DNA of 64,000 nt, from assembly GCF_050003625.1 (NCBI RefSeq), contig NC_134401.1, positions 91,366,852 to 91,430,851 on the forward strand. The letters are read 5' to 3'. The translations under genes and the position numbers were made by a program. Numbering within the stretch: position 1 is the stretch's first letter; each line of letters begins with the position of its first letter. The notes beneath the pieces are model-generated. The model worked only from the letters and a program-made list of their open reading frames with translations, searched no databases and was not told the origin of the DNA. Origin of the DNA: Haematobia irritans (lineage: Eukaryota; Arthropoda; Insecta; Diptera; Muscidae). This document shows, one piece after another, positions 24,736 through 36,511 of this stretch.

Positions 24736-25195
24736 CTTAAATTTACATGAAATTGGCAGCCAACGTAGAGGGTGCATCATTTTCCAACATGTGGTAAATG
24801 TGGTAAATTTTTTGACTACTTTTGCTTTCTCCGATATTGGATGGGAAACAGTAATTCTTTGTATGTTATTATAATATAGTGCTTAATTTTCAGATATGTT
24901 GAGGAGAAGGATACCTTTCCTTGACAAACCCCACTTAAAATTCACAAGAAATATAGAAGATTGTCCAACTACTTGAATACAGAACATTATTAAAAAAAAT
25001 TTGGAGGAAAGGGTACACCCTCTCCCGCCGTATTTGTACCTATAAACGAAAAATCAAGTAGTCCGATTTGTTTAAAAGAATTGAAATCTTTTCGAATTTG
25101 TTTTCAGCACGAAGGATATAGTTGACTAAGTTAATGCAAAATGTTCCTCCGAATACGCTTCGGAAGGCGCAGCGAAGCGGGCCGGGTTACGCTAG

Positions 25196-25708
25196 TTTAA
25201 AATAGATTTTAAAATAAGTGATATATTCCTCATATATTCTCAATGTTAATATTTATTTATTTGTTTATAAATCATTAAAATTTTTAAAAACTTTGTTGTA
25301 CGAAGTACATTTGGCGTAGTTTTCTTAGCCTGTGCCATTCTGTGGAGTAGTGTTGTATAAATGTTTGCAACACCCAGATAGACACATTTAGCAATAATAC
25401 CCAGCAATAATACCCAGTCCGGCTTATGAGTCGGTCTAACTATGTCCGTTAGTCTGTGAACCCATTTTTTTTTGTATCAAATTCTAGGTTGCAGCTTTAG
25501 TTTAAATGACTTCAAATTTGCCACAAGTATGTGTTTTGGATCAGAATCGAACCTTATAGATTTTTGAAGAAATCGATTGAGATTTAGATACAGCTCCCAT
25601 ATATATCATTCACCCGAAATAGACACCTTCAAAAAAAAAAAAAAAACAATCGCATGTCTGATATATGTTCCAATGCGGCATTGTATGCACGTGAACGTTG
25701 GGGAATGA
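25196..25708 (-). other. Unique DNA followed by a HINE B/D-like scrap
   Basis: 25196-25430 has no match in the window. From about 25440 the segment CTATGTCCGTTAGTCTGTGA...AGATACAGCTCCCATATATA resembles a reversed HINE B end and one body unit. Confidence 0.45.
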
Positions 25709-26042
25709 GGCTGATAAGTCCCCGGTCTGACACATAGATGGCGTCGCTAGTATTAAATGCATATTATTTTTATATAGTACCAACCTTCAAATGATTCGTG
25801 TCAAAATTTGACGTCTGTAAGTTAATTAGTTTGTGAGATAGAGCGTCTTTTCTGAACTTTTGTTATTGTGAAAAAAAAATGGAAAAAAGGAATTTCGTGT
25901 TTTGATAAAATACTGTTTTCTGAAGGGGAAAAATACGGTGGAAGCAAAAACTTGGTTTGATAATGAGTTTCCGGACTCTGCCTCAGGGAAATCAACAATA
26001 ATTGATTGGTATGCAAAGTTCAAGCGTGGTGAAATGAGCAGA
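25709..26042 (+). mobile_element. mariner (Himar1-like), copy 3, short 5' fragment
   Basis: GGCTGATAAGTCCCCGGTCT (outer 7 bases of the repeat lost) to GGTGAAATGAGCA. It covers the leader and about the first 60 transposase codons (FDNEFPDSASG, STIIDWYAKF). The rest is absent. Confidence 0.88.
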
Positions 26043-26125
26043 AATGTCTAATATTAGGAGCTATAGTTTATTTTGCACCAAAAGAGTTAGTATAACACTA
26101 ATATTGAGTCCATTATTAAACAAGT

Positions 26126-27137
26126 ATATACGGGCGAATGGATTGCGTAGAAACCTCTACGAAAGACTGTCATCCACAATCGAATTACTTGGGTTGTGGT
26201 ATCTTAAAACTTCTTAACATCGTTTTCTAAATTGTGAGTTAGTCCATACGTGGTATATATTAGACAAAAAAGTTATGTATAGGTAAGTCTACAAATAATT
26301 ACGAATCGACATGGATTTTTGCACGGTACGTAGAGAGCCAGAATTGAAATATGGGGGTCGCTTATATGGGGGCTACATAGAATTATGAACTTGATATCGA
26401 CCAATTTTTGTGTGATTTATCTGAGGGCTATATATAACTATAGACCGATATGGACCTAGTAAGGCATGGATGTTAAAGGCCATATACTAGCACAATGTAC
26501 CAAATTTCAACTGACTCGGATGAAATTTGCTCCTCTAAGAGGCTCCAAAACCAAATCTCGGGATCGGTTTATATGGGGGCTATATATAATTATGGAGTGA
26601 TATGGACCACTTTTGGCATGGTTGTTAAATATCATATACTATCACCACGTACCAACTTTCAACCAGATCGGATGAATTTTGCTTCTCCAAAAGGTACCGG
26701 AGGTCAAATCCGGGGATCGGTTTATATGGGGGCTATATATAATTATGGACTGATATGAACCAATTCCTGCATGGTTGTTGGATACCATATATACTAACAT
26801 CACGTACCAAATTTCAACCGAATCGGATGAATTTTGCTCTTCCAAGGGGCTCCGGAGGTCAAATCTGGTGATCGGTTTATATGGGGGCTATATATAATTA
26901 TGGCTCGAAGTGGACCAATTTTTGCATGGTCATTAGAGAACATATACCAACACCATGTGCCAAATTTCAGCCGGATCGGATGAAATTTTCTTCTCTTAGA
27001 GGCTCCGCAAGCCAAATCGGGGAATCGGTTTATATGGGGGCTATATATAATTATGGACCAATATGGACCAATTTTTGAATGGTTGTTAGAGACTATATAC
27101 TAACACCATGCACCAAATGTACCAACATTTTTTGCCA
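26126..27137 (+). mobile_element. HINE family A, copy A3 (3' part lost)
   Basis: Head ACAAGTATATACGGGCGAAT (hairpin deleted), then ATTGCGTAGAAACC and several body units. It is the same subtype as 37962 (shared GTTATGTATAGGTA). It ends at mariner copy 4 near 27137. Confidence 0.75.
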
Positions 27138-27379
27138 TATTTCGTTTTTATTATTCAACATAGTTCCCTTCCAGAGCGATACAACTATTATAACGACCTT
27201 CCAATTTTTTGATACCATTTTGGTAGTACTCCTTCGGTTTTGCCTCAAAATAGGCCTCAGTTTGCAGCCAAATTTTTCCCTGCGAGCATCCTTTTGAGGC
27301 CTGAGAACAAAAAAGTCGCTGGGTGCCAGATCCGGAGAATACGGTGGGTGGGGAAGCAATTCAAAGTCCAATTCATGAA

Positions 27380-28466
27380 TTGGTCAATATCGGTCCATTT
27401 TTACGTATAGCCCTCATATAAACGGACCCCCGAATTTTGCTTGCGATCGCTCTAAGAGAAGCAAATTTCATCCGATCCGGCTGAAATTTGGTACATGATG
27501 TTGGTATATGGTCTCTAACAACCATGCAAAAATTGGTCCATATCGGTCCATAATTACATATAGCCCCCATATACACCGATACCCCGATTTGGCTTGCGGA
27601 GCCTCTAAGAAAAGCAAATTTCATCCGATCCAGGTGAAATTTGGTACAAGGTATTGGTATATGTTCTCTAATGACCATGCAAAAATTGGTCCATATCGGT
27701 CCATAATTATATATAGCCCCCATATAAATCGATTCCCAGATTTGTCCTCCGGAGCATCTTGGAGGAGCAAAATTCATCCGATCCGGTTGAAATTTGGAAC
27801 ATGGTGTTAGAATGTGGTCTCTAACAAACACGCAAGAATTGGTCCATATCGGTCCATAATTATATATAGCCCCCATATAAACCTTTCCCCAGATTTGATC
27901 TCCGGAGCCTCTAAGAGGAGCAAAATTCATTCGATCCGGTTGAAATTTGCAACGTGGTGTTAGTATAAGGCCGCTAATATCCATGCCAAAATTGGTCCAT
28001 ATCGGTCTATAGTTATATATAGCCGATCCCCAATCACACAAAAATTGGTCCATATCGTTTCATATTTATGGTTGCCACTCGAGCCAAAAATAATCTACCA
28101 AAATTTTATTTTTATGGAAAACATTGTCAAAATGTTATTTCTATAGAAAATTTTGTCAAAATTTTATTTCTATAGAAAATTTTTTCCAAATTGTACTTCT
28201 ATAGAAAATGTTGTCAAAATTTTATTTCTATAGAAACTTTAAACTTAATTATATACGTATTTAGTTTAATATATACTACGTATGGACTACCTTGTAGTTT
28301 AGAAGACGGTGTTCGGAAGTTTTAAGATACCTTGCCATCGGCAAGTGTTACCGCAACCCAAGTAATTCGATTGTGGATGACAGTCTTCAGTAGAAGTTTC
28401 TACGCAATCCATGTTGGAGGGTACATAAGCTTCGGCCTGGCCGAACTTACGGCCGTATATACTTGT
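27380..28466 (-). mobile_element. HINE family A, copy A4, inserted in mariner
   Basis: The head (reverse) ...GGCCTGGCCGAACTTACGGC then CGTATATACTTGTTT meets CTTCTTCATATGG of mariner, consistent with entry into a T run. It carries an R array (28097-28245) and about four and a half body units; the body gives a 226-codon frame with no stop. The GGAC repeat and terminal hairpin are missing at 27380. Confidence 0.8.
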
Positions 28467-29155
28467 TTCTTCTTCATATGGGGCCGTTTTGCCGCGATTT
28501 CGACCTTCAAACGCTCCAATAACGCCATATAATAGTCACTGTTGATGGTTTTTCCCTTCTCAAGATAATCGATACAAATTATTCCATGCGCATCCCAAAA
28601 AACAGAGGCCATTACTTTGCCAGCGGACTTTTGAGTCTTTCCACGCTTCGGAGACGGTTCACCGGTCGCTGTCCACTCAGCCGACTGTCGATTGGACTCA
28701 GGATTGTAGTGATGGAGCCATGTTTCATCCATTGTTACATATCGACGGAAAAACTCGGGTGTATTACGAGTTAACAGCTGCAAACACCGCTCAGAATCAT
28801 CAAATGTGAGCTCGCGCGGCACCCATTTTGCACAAAGCTTCCGCATATCCAAATATTGATGAATGATATAGCCAACACGTTCCTTTGATTTCTTTAAGGC
28901 CTCTGCTATCTCGATCAACTTAATTTTACGGTCATTCAAAATCATTTTGTGGATTTTGTTGATGTTTTCGTCGGTAACCACCTCTTTCGGGCGTCCACTG
29001 CGTTCACCGTCTTCCGTGCTCATTTCACCACACTTGAATTTTGCATACCAATCAATTATTGTTGATTTCCCTGGGGCAGAGTCCGGAAATTCATTATCAA
29101 GCCAAGTTTTTGCTTCCACCGTATTTTTTCCCTTCAGAAAACAGTATTTTATCAA
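28467..29155 (-). pseudogene. Mariner transposase N-terminal two-thirds
   Basis: An open frame from the internal Met (MIKYCFLKGKNTVEAK) runs about 230 codons without a stop: helix-turn-helix domain, KSKERVGYIIHQYL, then EFFRRYVTMDETWLHHY with the first catalytic Asp and VMASVFWDAHG. The first ten codons are lost at a deletion. Seven codons (DQKQQRV) are missing in frame after LTF. The second Asp (HQDNAPCH) fell in the segment lost at the HINE junction; the third Asp region survives at 27300-27379 (LPHPPYSPDLAPSDFF), followed by frameshifts. Closest to Himar1 of all copies here. Inactive. Confidence 0.92.
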
Positions 29156-29338
29156 AACACGAAATTCACAATAACAAAAGTTGCTTCACAAAAGACGCTC
29201 TATCTCACAAACTAATTGTCTTACAGACGTCAAATTTTGACACGAACCATTTGAAGATACTACATAAAAATATGCGTTTAATACTAGCGACACCATCTAT
29301 GTGTCAGACCAGGGACTTATCAGCCAACCTGTTAGTAT

Positions 29339-29368
29339 GTAATGTTAATGTTAATGTTAATGTTAATA
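29339..29368 (+). repeat. (TTAATG)n microsatellite
   Basis: Five copies of AATGTT/TTAATG between mariner copy 4 and HINE A5. Confidence 0.9.
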
Positions 29369-29385
29369 TCTGGAATAAAAAAAAA

Positions 29386-31563
29386 ACAAGTATATACGGC
29401 CGTAAGTTCGGCCAGGCCGAAGCTTATGTACCCTCCATCATGGATTGCGTAGAAACTTCTTCTAAACACTGCCATCCAGAATCGAATTACTTAAGTTGCG
29501 GTAACGCTTGCCGATGGCAAGGTATCTTAAAACCTCCTAACACCGTCTTCTAAATTGTATGTAAGTCCATACGTGGTATATATTAAATCAAAAAAGATCG
29601 ATCCAATACGTATATAATTCAGTTTGACAAAGTAGACATAAAATTTTTACAAAATTTTCTACAGAAATAAAATTTAAAAAAAAAAAATTTCTATAGAAAT
29701 AAAATTTTCACAAAATTTTCTATAGAAATAAAAATTTTGACAACATTTTCTATAGAAAGAAAATTTTGACAAAAATTTCTACAGAATTAAAATTTTAACA
29801 AAATTTTCTATAGAAATAAACTTTTGACAAAATTTTCTATAGAAATAAAATCTTGGTAGATTATTTTTGGCTCGAGTGGCAACCATGAATATGAACCGAA
29901 TAAAATTTGAACAAAATTTTCTATAGAAATAAAATTTTGACAAAATTTTCTATAGAAATAAAATTTTGACAATGATGAAAATTTTATTATGAACCGAATA
30001 AAATTTTAACAAAATTTTCTCTAGAAATGAAATTTTGGTAGATTATTTTTGACTCTAGTGGCAACCATGATTATGAACCGATATGGACCAATTTTTGTGT
30101 GATTGGACCAATTTGGTATGGTTGTTAGCGACCATATACTAACACCACGTTCCTAATTTGAACCGGATCGGATGAATTTTGCTCCTCCAAGAGGCTCCGG
30201 AGGTCAAATCTGGAGAACGTTTTATATGGGGGCTATATATAATTATGGACCGATATGGACCAATTCTGCCACGGTTGTTAAAGATCATATACTAACACCA
30301 TGTTCCAAATTACAACCGGATTGGATGAAATTTGCTTCTCTTGGAGACTTCGCAAGCCAAATCTGGGGATCGGTTTATATGGGCGCTATATATAATTCTG
30401 AACCGATGTGGACCAATTTTTGCACGGTTGTTAGAGACCATATACCAATACCATGTACCAAATTTCAGCCGGAACGGATGCAATTTGCTTCTCTTTAAGG
30501 CTTCGCAAGCCAAATCTGGAGATCGGTTTATATGGGGTCTATATATAATTATGGACCGATGTGGACCAATTTTTGCATGGTTGTTAGAGACCATATACCA
30601 ACATCATGTACCAAATTTCAGCCGGATCGGATGAAATTTGCTTCTCTTTGAGGGATCGGTTTATATGGGGGCTATATATAATTATGGACCGATGTGGACC
30701 AATTTTTGCATGATTGTTAGAGACCATATACCACCACCATGTACCAAATTTCAGCCGGATCGGATGAAATATGCTTCTCTTAGAGGCTCCACAAGCCAAA
30801 TCTGGGGATCGGTTAATATGGGGGCTATATATAATTAAGGACCGATATGGACCAATTTTTGCATGGGTGTTAGAGACCATATACCAACATCATGTACCAA
30901 ATTTTAGCCGGATCGGATGAAATTTTTTTCTCTTTGAGGCTCGGCAAGCCAAATCTGGGGATCGGTTTATATGGGGGCTATATATAATTATGGACCGCTG
31001 TGAACCAATTTTTGCACGGTTGTTAGAGACCATATACCAACACCATGTACCAAATTTCAGCCGGATCGGATGAAATTTGCTTCTCTTTTAGGCTCCGCAA
31101 GCCAAATCTGGGGATCGGTTTATATGGGGGCTATATATAATTATCGACCGATGTGGACCAATTTTTGCATGGTTATTAGAGACCATATACCAACACCATA
31201 TACCAAATTTCAGCCGGATCGGATGAAATATGCTTCTGTTAGAGGCTCCACAAGCCAAATCTGAGGGTCCCTTTATATGGGGGATATACGTAAAAGTTGA
31301 CCGATATAGCCCATTTTCAATACCATCCGACCTACATCAATAACAACTACTTGTGCCGAGTTTCAAGTCGATAGCTTGTTTTGTTCGGAAGTTAGCGTGA
31401 TTTCAACAGACGGACGGACGGACGGACATGCTTAGATCGACTCAGAATTTCACCACGACCCAGAATATATATACTTTATGGGGTCTTAGAGCAATATTTC
31501 GATGTGTTACAAACGGAATGACAAAGTTAATATACCCCCATCCTATGATGGAGGGTATAAAAA
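29386..31563 (+). mobile_element. HINE family A, copy A5 (both ends present)
   Basis: Head ACAAGTATATACGGCCGTAA, hairpin TTCGGCC-A-GGCCGAA, CTCCATCATGG, then R arrays (29640-29860 and 29900-30040) with the TTTTTGGCTCGAGTGGCAAC link present twice. At least seven body units, GGACGGACGGACGGAC (31410-31427) and end CCCCCATCC...GGAGGGTATAAAAA. 2178 bp, the best family A reference. Confidence 0.82.
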
Positions 31564-31650
31564 CTTTTTGGTGTTCGATCGAATTCGGTATGCAAGGCGG
31601 ACGTACTAACCATTGCTCCACGGTGCCAAACTAAATGTATGCTTTCGTTA
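31564..31650 (-). mobile_element. tRNA-derived SINE head fragment
   Basis: Read in reverse, GGCACCGTGGAGCAATGGTT is a box-A-like tRNA segment, followed by ACGTCCGCCTTGCATACC. The box B part is shortened by a deletion. The same sequence, better kept, lies at 41395-41485. Confidence 0.6.
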
Positions 31651-31749
31651 AATAAAATTTGTTTAATCGTTCGTGGGCGCCGAAAATTATGCTATATAAG
31701 TATAACTGTTTGCGTTGGTGTCTATAGCGATAATTTTCTGCTGATGACA

Positions 31750-31990
31750 ATTCCAGCTACGTACGTAGTTCAGTGGATAGTGTGCTGGCTTACAAATTGC
31801 ATGGTCCACTGTTCGATTCTCCGTCCAGGCGAAAGGTAAAATTTAAAAAAATTATACAATTGTATAATTTCTTCTACATTGTTTGTATTACAGAAAAAGG
31901 TGCTAAGAAGTAAAAAGCCTCGTGGAAGTGAGAAAGATGTGAGGGAAAATGCAATTAGCCAGAAAACATTTTTTTGTGAGTTAGTCTTTA
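31750..31990 (+). mobile_element. Second tRNA-derived SINE
   Basis: ACGTAGTTCAGTGGATAGTG (box A-like) and TGTTCGATTCTCCGTCC (box B-like, consensus GGTTCGANTCC) are spaced as in a tRNA; then GGCGAAAGGTAAAATTT and an A/T-rich body. Stems are degenerate, so it is not a working tRNA. The 3' boundary is uncertain. Confidence 0.55.
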
Positions 31991-32742
31991 TGAAATTCTT
32001 TTTACATCCTGGAAAAGAATAAAAGTTTATCACAAACAGTATATACTTTTGTTCCAAATAAAGAACTTTGTTTGTCTAAAATTTCGTTTGGGAGGAAAGA
32101 ATTGTTTTTTGCGTGTATATGTTTGCCATCACATGTGATAGATTGCAATTAAGAAATTTCTTTTCTACCATTACCTTGCCATAAATCATTAAATATAAGA
32201 AACCATCCCTTAAGCTCTTAAATATATCCATTTATTAATTTTATGTTTGGTTTCTTTTGTAATAATCATATTTCATTGATTGATATAATGACTGATTATC
32301 ATTACAGAGAAAAATTCCATATCTCCTGTAATTTGTCAGGAATTTCATTAAAAGTCTATGTGTGTGTGTGCATGTGTGCCAAAAGCGTATTCTATGTTAA
32401 AAACCACAACAAAAATTTTAATTCATTTTAGCATATAACTTAATGTCACGAAAATAATTAGCAAATTAATACAATGTACAGGAAATGTCGACGATGAGTT
32501 CATTTCTAAGGATTCATATGTATGTGTATGTGGTCTACATATGTAAGAATTTTGCGTTTTATATAATTAATTGGATACAATAACGTGCTATTTGTAGATA
32601 AATGATTTCAATGAATTTAATCATGTGTATGAATACATATAGATATTATGATGAAGCTACCCTGTCGTCCATTTAGTTATTGCAATCATTGATTGAAAAC
32701 TAAGATAAGGATAATTTCAAGCATAGGCAGGAACACAATATT
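31991..32742. other. Non-repetitive stretch, no gene recognised
   Basis: AT-rich, single-copy here, with a short (TG)n at 32360-32375. No long open frame. Confidence 0.45.
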
Positions 32743-32827
32743 CTAGGTTAGGTTAGTTTAAAGTGGCAGACCGATTTGATTCAGACTCACTTAGACCATT
32801 CAGTCTGTTGTGATACCACCAGTGTGA
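32743..32827 (-). mobile_element. LINE/SINE 3' tail fragment
   Basis: AGGTTAGGTTAG, AAAGTGGCAGACCGATTTGA, TTCAGTCTGTTGTGATACCA: the LINE-type version of the shared tail (AAAGTGGCAG, GATTCAGACTC). Confidence 0.8.
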
Positions 32828-32889
32828 CCAGATCTCAAAAATTGTTGCTGCTATATCAACATTGAAATGTTGCTAAAATATACTACAAA

Positions 32890-33275
32890 ACAATATTAAA
32901 TGACCAAAAAAATATGGGCCGATACACACAATTTTCGACACACCTATAAAATACCCCTTGATTTCCAATTTCAGACAAATCGAATAAAAAACTACGATTT
33001 CTACAAGTCCAAGAAATAAAATCGAGAGATCGGTCTATATGGGGGCTATACGAAAACATGGGTCGATACTCCTAAAATACCTCTTGATTTCCATGCTTAG
33101 GCAAATCGAATAAAAACTACGGATTCTAGAAGACCCAGACCCCAAATCGGGGGATCGGTTTTTATGGGAGCTATATCAAAACCGATATAGCCCATCTTCG
33201 AACTTGGCCTGTGTGCAGACAAAAGACTCATATGTGTCAAATTTCAGGACGATAGAGCCATTATTGAAGACTGTA
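32890..33275 (+). mobile_element. HINE family C body fragment
   Basis: Contains TCTATATGGGGGCTATACGA, GATTTCCAATTTCAGAC and CATCTTCGAACTTGGCCTG, as in the copy at 43633. It stops at ATTGAAGACTGTAG, where LINE sequence begins. Confidence 0.7.
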
Positions 33276-33945
33276 GCACACAAGAGGTATTTAACTGATT
33301 CCTTTTTCCTCCGCATCATGAAAGCTCATGCAACACACGCTAATAGTTTTTGCAAATATTTCTATCAGGCAGCGATCCGTTATAGCAGATATCAGGAGTC
33401 ATAACTGCCGTCTTTAGAACACTAACATATCTAATGTGCATTTTAAGTTTAGATGGGGCCATATTTGCTAAGTGTGGTTGCAACCCTTGGATATTTTTCC
33501 CATCGGACACTTGCCTTCACAACAGCCTTCTCACGTAGTAAGAGTATGCCTCTAGCTCCCTAGAGGCATACTAAGAGATTCTAGATTCTAGTATATATTA
33601 ATACCCACATTTTTTGGAACATTACTTCTCAGCCAATTCGCCACCTCTCTTATTGCTAATATTTCAGCCTGAAAAACACTACAGTGATCAGGTAATCTTT
33701 TCGCTATTCGAAGTTCCAGATCTTTAGAATATACTCCGAAACCCACTTGTCCATCCAATTTGGAGCCATCAGTGTAGAAATCTAAATATCTTTTATTCCC
33801 CGGGGTCTGTGTACATCACGCCTCACTGTTGGGAATTAGAGTTTCAAACTTTTTGTCGAAAAGTGGTTTCGCACAAAGTGTAATCCACTATGTTAGGCAC
33901 TCTGGCATTATTTTGAGGACCGAATTGTGGCCGTACATTTTTTCC
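33276..33945 (-). pseudogene. LINE ORF2 fragment with RNase H domain
   Basis: The reverse strand from about 33800 encodes FYTDGSKLDGQVGFGVYS, then RIAKRLPDHCSVFQAEILAI and REVANWL, the first half of a type I RNase H with its DGS Asp and the AEILA Glu. After a deletion the frame-shifted C-terminal zinc-knuckle region follows (33460 to 33276), matching the LINE copies at 263 and 61348. The domain would remove the RNA strand during LINE cDNA synthesis. Stops and frameshifts show it is dead. RNase H places the parent in the LOA/I/R1-type LINEs, not classical Jockey. Confidence 0.8.
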
Positions 33946-35510
33946 GACCACAGCGATGTGTTACAAACGGAATGACAAAGTTAATATACTCACCATCCTA
34001 TGGGTCGTGGTAAAATTTTGAATCGATCTAAACATGTCCATCCGTCCGTTGAAATCATGCTATCTTCAGAACGAAACAAGCTACCGACTTGAAACATGGC
34101 ATAAGTAGTTCTTAATAATGTAGGTCGGATGGTACTGCAAATGGGCCATATTGGATCAATTTTACGTATAGCCCCCACACTGAAAAAAGCATACCCGGTT
34201 CCAAAGATTTTGTCTTTACTTTAAAAAATTTTGTATTGATTCCGAGCCAAAGAAGCGGAGAATGCAAGAAAGGATACTTTTAAGACACAATTATCTTTTA
34301 AAATCGGGTTTTGTGTACTTGCTTCTAGGAAGCAAATTTTAATTTTTCGCTTTTTCAGCTTTTTTTTCTTCATATGCTATCAAAGTCCTTTAAAACAAGT
34401 TAACGACGACTTTATTTTCCAAATTAAGACTCGACTTCTAGTAGAAATTATGCTGTGTTTCAAGTACAAAACGTCTTTAAAATAAAGTGTGGAAAAACAT
34501 GTCCTATATTTGAAAGATTTTTTGCTTTGTAGTCAAGATGCAAAAAGACAACAAATTTAAAGACAATTTCATTAAATTTAAAGATTTTTACTAAATTATT
34601 AAAGTCAAGTTGACCTTAGCCCAAACATTTTTTCTTTCATGTTATGATATCCATTTTTAAATCAAATCACTTAATTATAAGGACAATACGACTTCATTGA
34701 AAAGTTTATCGACCCTTGGTCAAGGAAAAAAACTTTATACTAGAGAAATGCGTCTTCTATGCTAAGCAAAATTTGCATTCGTATTTAAAAGACATGAAAT
34801 CTTTGACCTCACGACAATATTTTTTTTAGTGCATATAAACCGACCCCCAGATTTGGGTTGTGGAGGCTCTTAGAGAAGCAAATTTCATCCGATATGGCTG
34901 AAATTTGGTACGTGGCGTTAGTATATGGTCTCTAACAAACATGCAAAAATTGGTCCATATAGGTCCATAATTATATATAGCCCCCATATAAACCGATCCC
35001 CAGATTTGAACTCCGGAGTCTCTTGGAGGAGCAAAATTAATCAGATCCGGTTGAAATTTGGTACGTGGGATACTTATATAGTCTCTAATATCCATGCAAA
35101 ACTTCGTCCATGTCGGTCCATAATTATATATAGCCCCCATATAAAAATTGGTCCATGTATAGCCCCCATATAAATCGACCCCCATATTTCAATTCTGGCT
35201 CTCTAATTACCGCGCAAAAGTTCATACCGGTTCCTAATTATTTGTGGAATTCCCTATATATAGCAGTCAAGAACTGAATTATATACGTATTTAATCTGCC
35301 TTTTTTGTCTAGTATATACCACGAATGGACTAACTTACAATTTAGAAAACGGTGTCAAGAAGAATTAAGATACCTTGCCATCGGTAAGTATTACCACAAC
35401 GCAAGAAATTCGATTGTGGATGAAAGTCAGTCGTAGAAGTTTCTACGTAATCCATAGTGGAGTTTATATAAGATTCGGCCTGGCCGAACTTACGGCCGTA
35501 TAGTCTTGTT
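33946..35510 (-). mobile_element. HINE family A, copy A6, split by MITE
   Basis: The head (reverse) GGCCTGGCCGAACTTACGGC...CTTGTT is at 35475-35510. Body units run left to GTCCATCCGTCCG at 34036-34048. The 3' end is rearranged: 33946-34000 is a piece of the same end in the opposite orientation (CGATGTGTTACAAACGGAAT...CATCCTATGG) joined to GGGTCGTGGT. A CACTG-type MITE interrupts a body unit at 34178. Confidence 0.72.
34178..34831 (+). mobile_element. CACTG-type MITE, intact copy
   Basis: Ends CACTGAAAAAA and TTTTTTTTAGTG. The flanks GCCCCCA and CATATAAACC rebuild the HINE A motif GCCCCCATATAAACC, giving a two-base CA duplication. 654 bp, AT-rich, with no coding potential. Confidence 0.8.
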
Positions 35511-36510
35511 ATTATCTAATTTTTACGATTTGATAAACATTCGTTCCTACCAGGTGTTGAATCAGGGTTCGGTGGTACCACAACAACAAACTCAGAAAAA
35601 ATTTAAAATAGATTTTAATTCTGTAGGAAATTTTGTCAAAATTTTATTTCTATAAAATTTTTTATTAAAATTTTATTTCTATATAAATTTTATCAAAATT
35701 TTATTTTTATATAATATTTTTTCAAAATTTTACTTCTATGGAAAATTTTGTCAAAATTTTATTTCGTTAGAAAATTTTGTCAAAATTTTATTTCTTTAGA
35801 AAATTTTGCCAAAATTTTATTTCTGTAGAAAATTTTGCCAAAATTTTATTTCTATAGAAAATTTTTTCAAAATTTTACTTCTATAGAAAATTTTGTCAAA
35901 ATTTTACTTCTATAGAAAAATTTGTCAACATTTTACTTCTATAGAAAATTTTGCCAAAATTTTACTTCTATGGAAAATTTTGTCAAAATTTTATTTCTTT
36001 AGGAAATATTGGCAAAGTTTTATTTCAGTAGAAAATTTTGTCAAATTTGTATTTATTTAGAAAATTTTGTCAAAATTTTACTTCTATAGAAAATTTTGTC
36101 AAAATTTCAGTTTTTTAGAAAATGTTGTCAAAATTTTATTCCTATAGAAATTTTTTCCAACATTTTATGTCTATACAATTTCTTTCCAAAATTATTTCTA
36201 TAGAAAATTTCAAAATTTAATATCTATAGAAAATTTTTCCAATATTTTATTTCTAGAAAGAATTTTCCAACATTTTATTTGTACAAATTTTATTTTACAA
36301 CATTTTTCCAAATTTTAATTTTTACAAAATTTTATTTCTTTAGATTGTTTTTCATTTATTTTTATTTCTATAGAGAATTGATGTAGTTTTTTTGAGGTAG
36401 TTTTGTTTTTTTGCAAAATCTAGCAAAACATGAAAAATTCTACCAATGTACCAAACAGTAAAAAATCTACCATTTGTGGTAGAATTCTGCCAACTGTGGC
36501 AACCGTGTTC
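35511..36510 (-). repeat. R minisatellite array with its conserved flanks
   Basis: About 26 units (35611-36380) in reverse. The left flank is GTTCGGTGGTACCACAACAA; the right flank is TGGTAGAATTCTGCCAACTG then TGGCAACCGTG, also seen at 58925-58965 and, altered, at 42685-42715 and 1525-1560. The common flanks suggest the array moves as a unit. Confidence 0.8.
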
Positions 36511-36511
36511 A

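Larger units (their letters stand above)
21933..25195 (+). mobile_element. Non-autonomous Helitron
   Basis: The element starts TCTTCTATATATATAAAATT after an A and ends GGGCCGGGTTACGCTAG before a T, the canonical A|TC...CTAG|T layout. A hairpin with stem CGCTTCG/CGAAGCG (25156-25179) sits 16 nt before the end. Next to the 5' end is a (GTTT)n run and GGCTCCGAAACGGCTGAACC. Inside are degenerate modules (GATATTTGGTCGGGGAGGGG, TTGAAATTTACAG). No Rep/helicase is encoded, so it would depend on a rolling-circle transposase elsewhere. A CACGCA element is nested at 22685-23837. Confidence 0.85.
27138..29336 (-). mobile_element. mariner (Himar1-like), copy 4, split by HINE A
   Basis: The right terminal repeat AGGGACTTATCAGCCAACCT ends at 29336. 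29336-28467 holds leader and transposase codons up to RPHMKKK. 27379-27138 holds the 3' coding end and untranslated end (CATAGTTCCCTTCCAGAGCG). The 1.09 kb between them is HINE A in reverse. About 60 bp of mariner at the junction and the left terminal repeat are gone. Confidence 0.88.

Noticed and set aside
31755..31833. A possible functional tRNA gene
   Set aside because: Boxes A and B are present, but the stems do not pair properly and box B deviates from consensus; better explained as a SINE.
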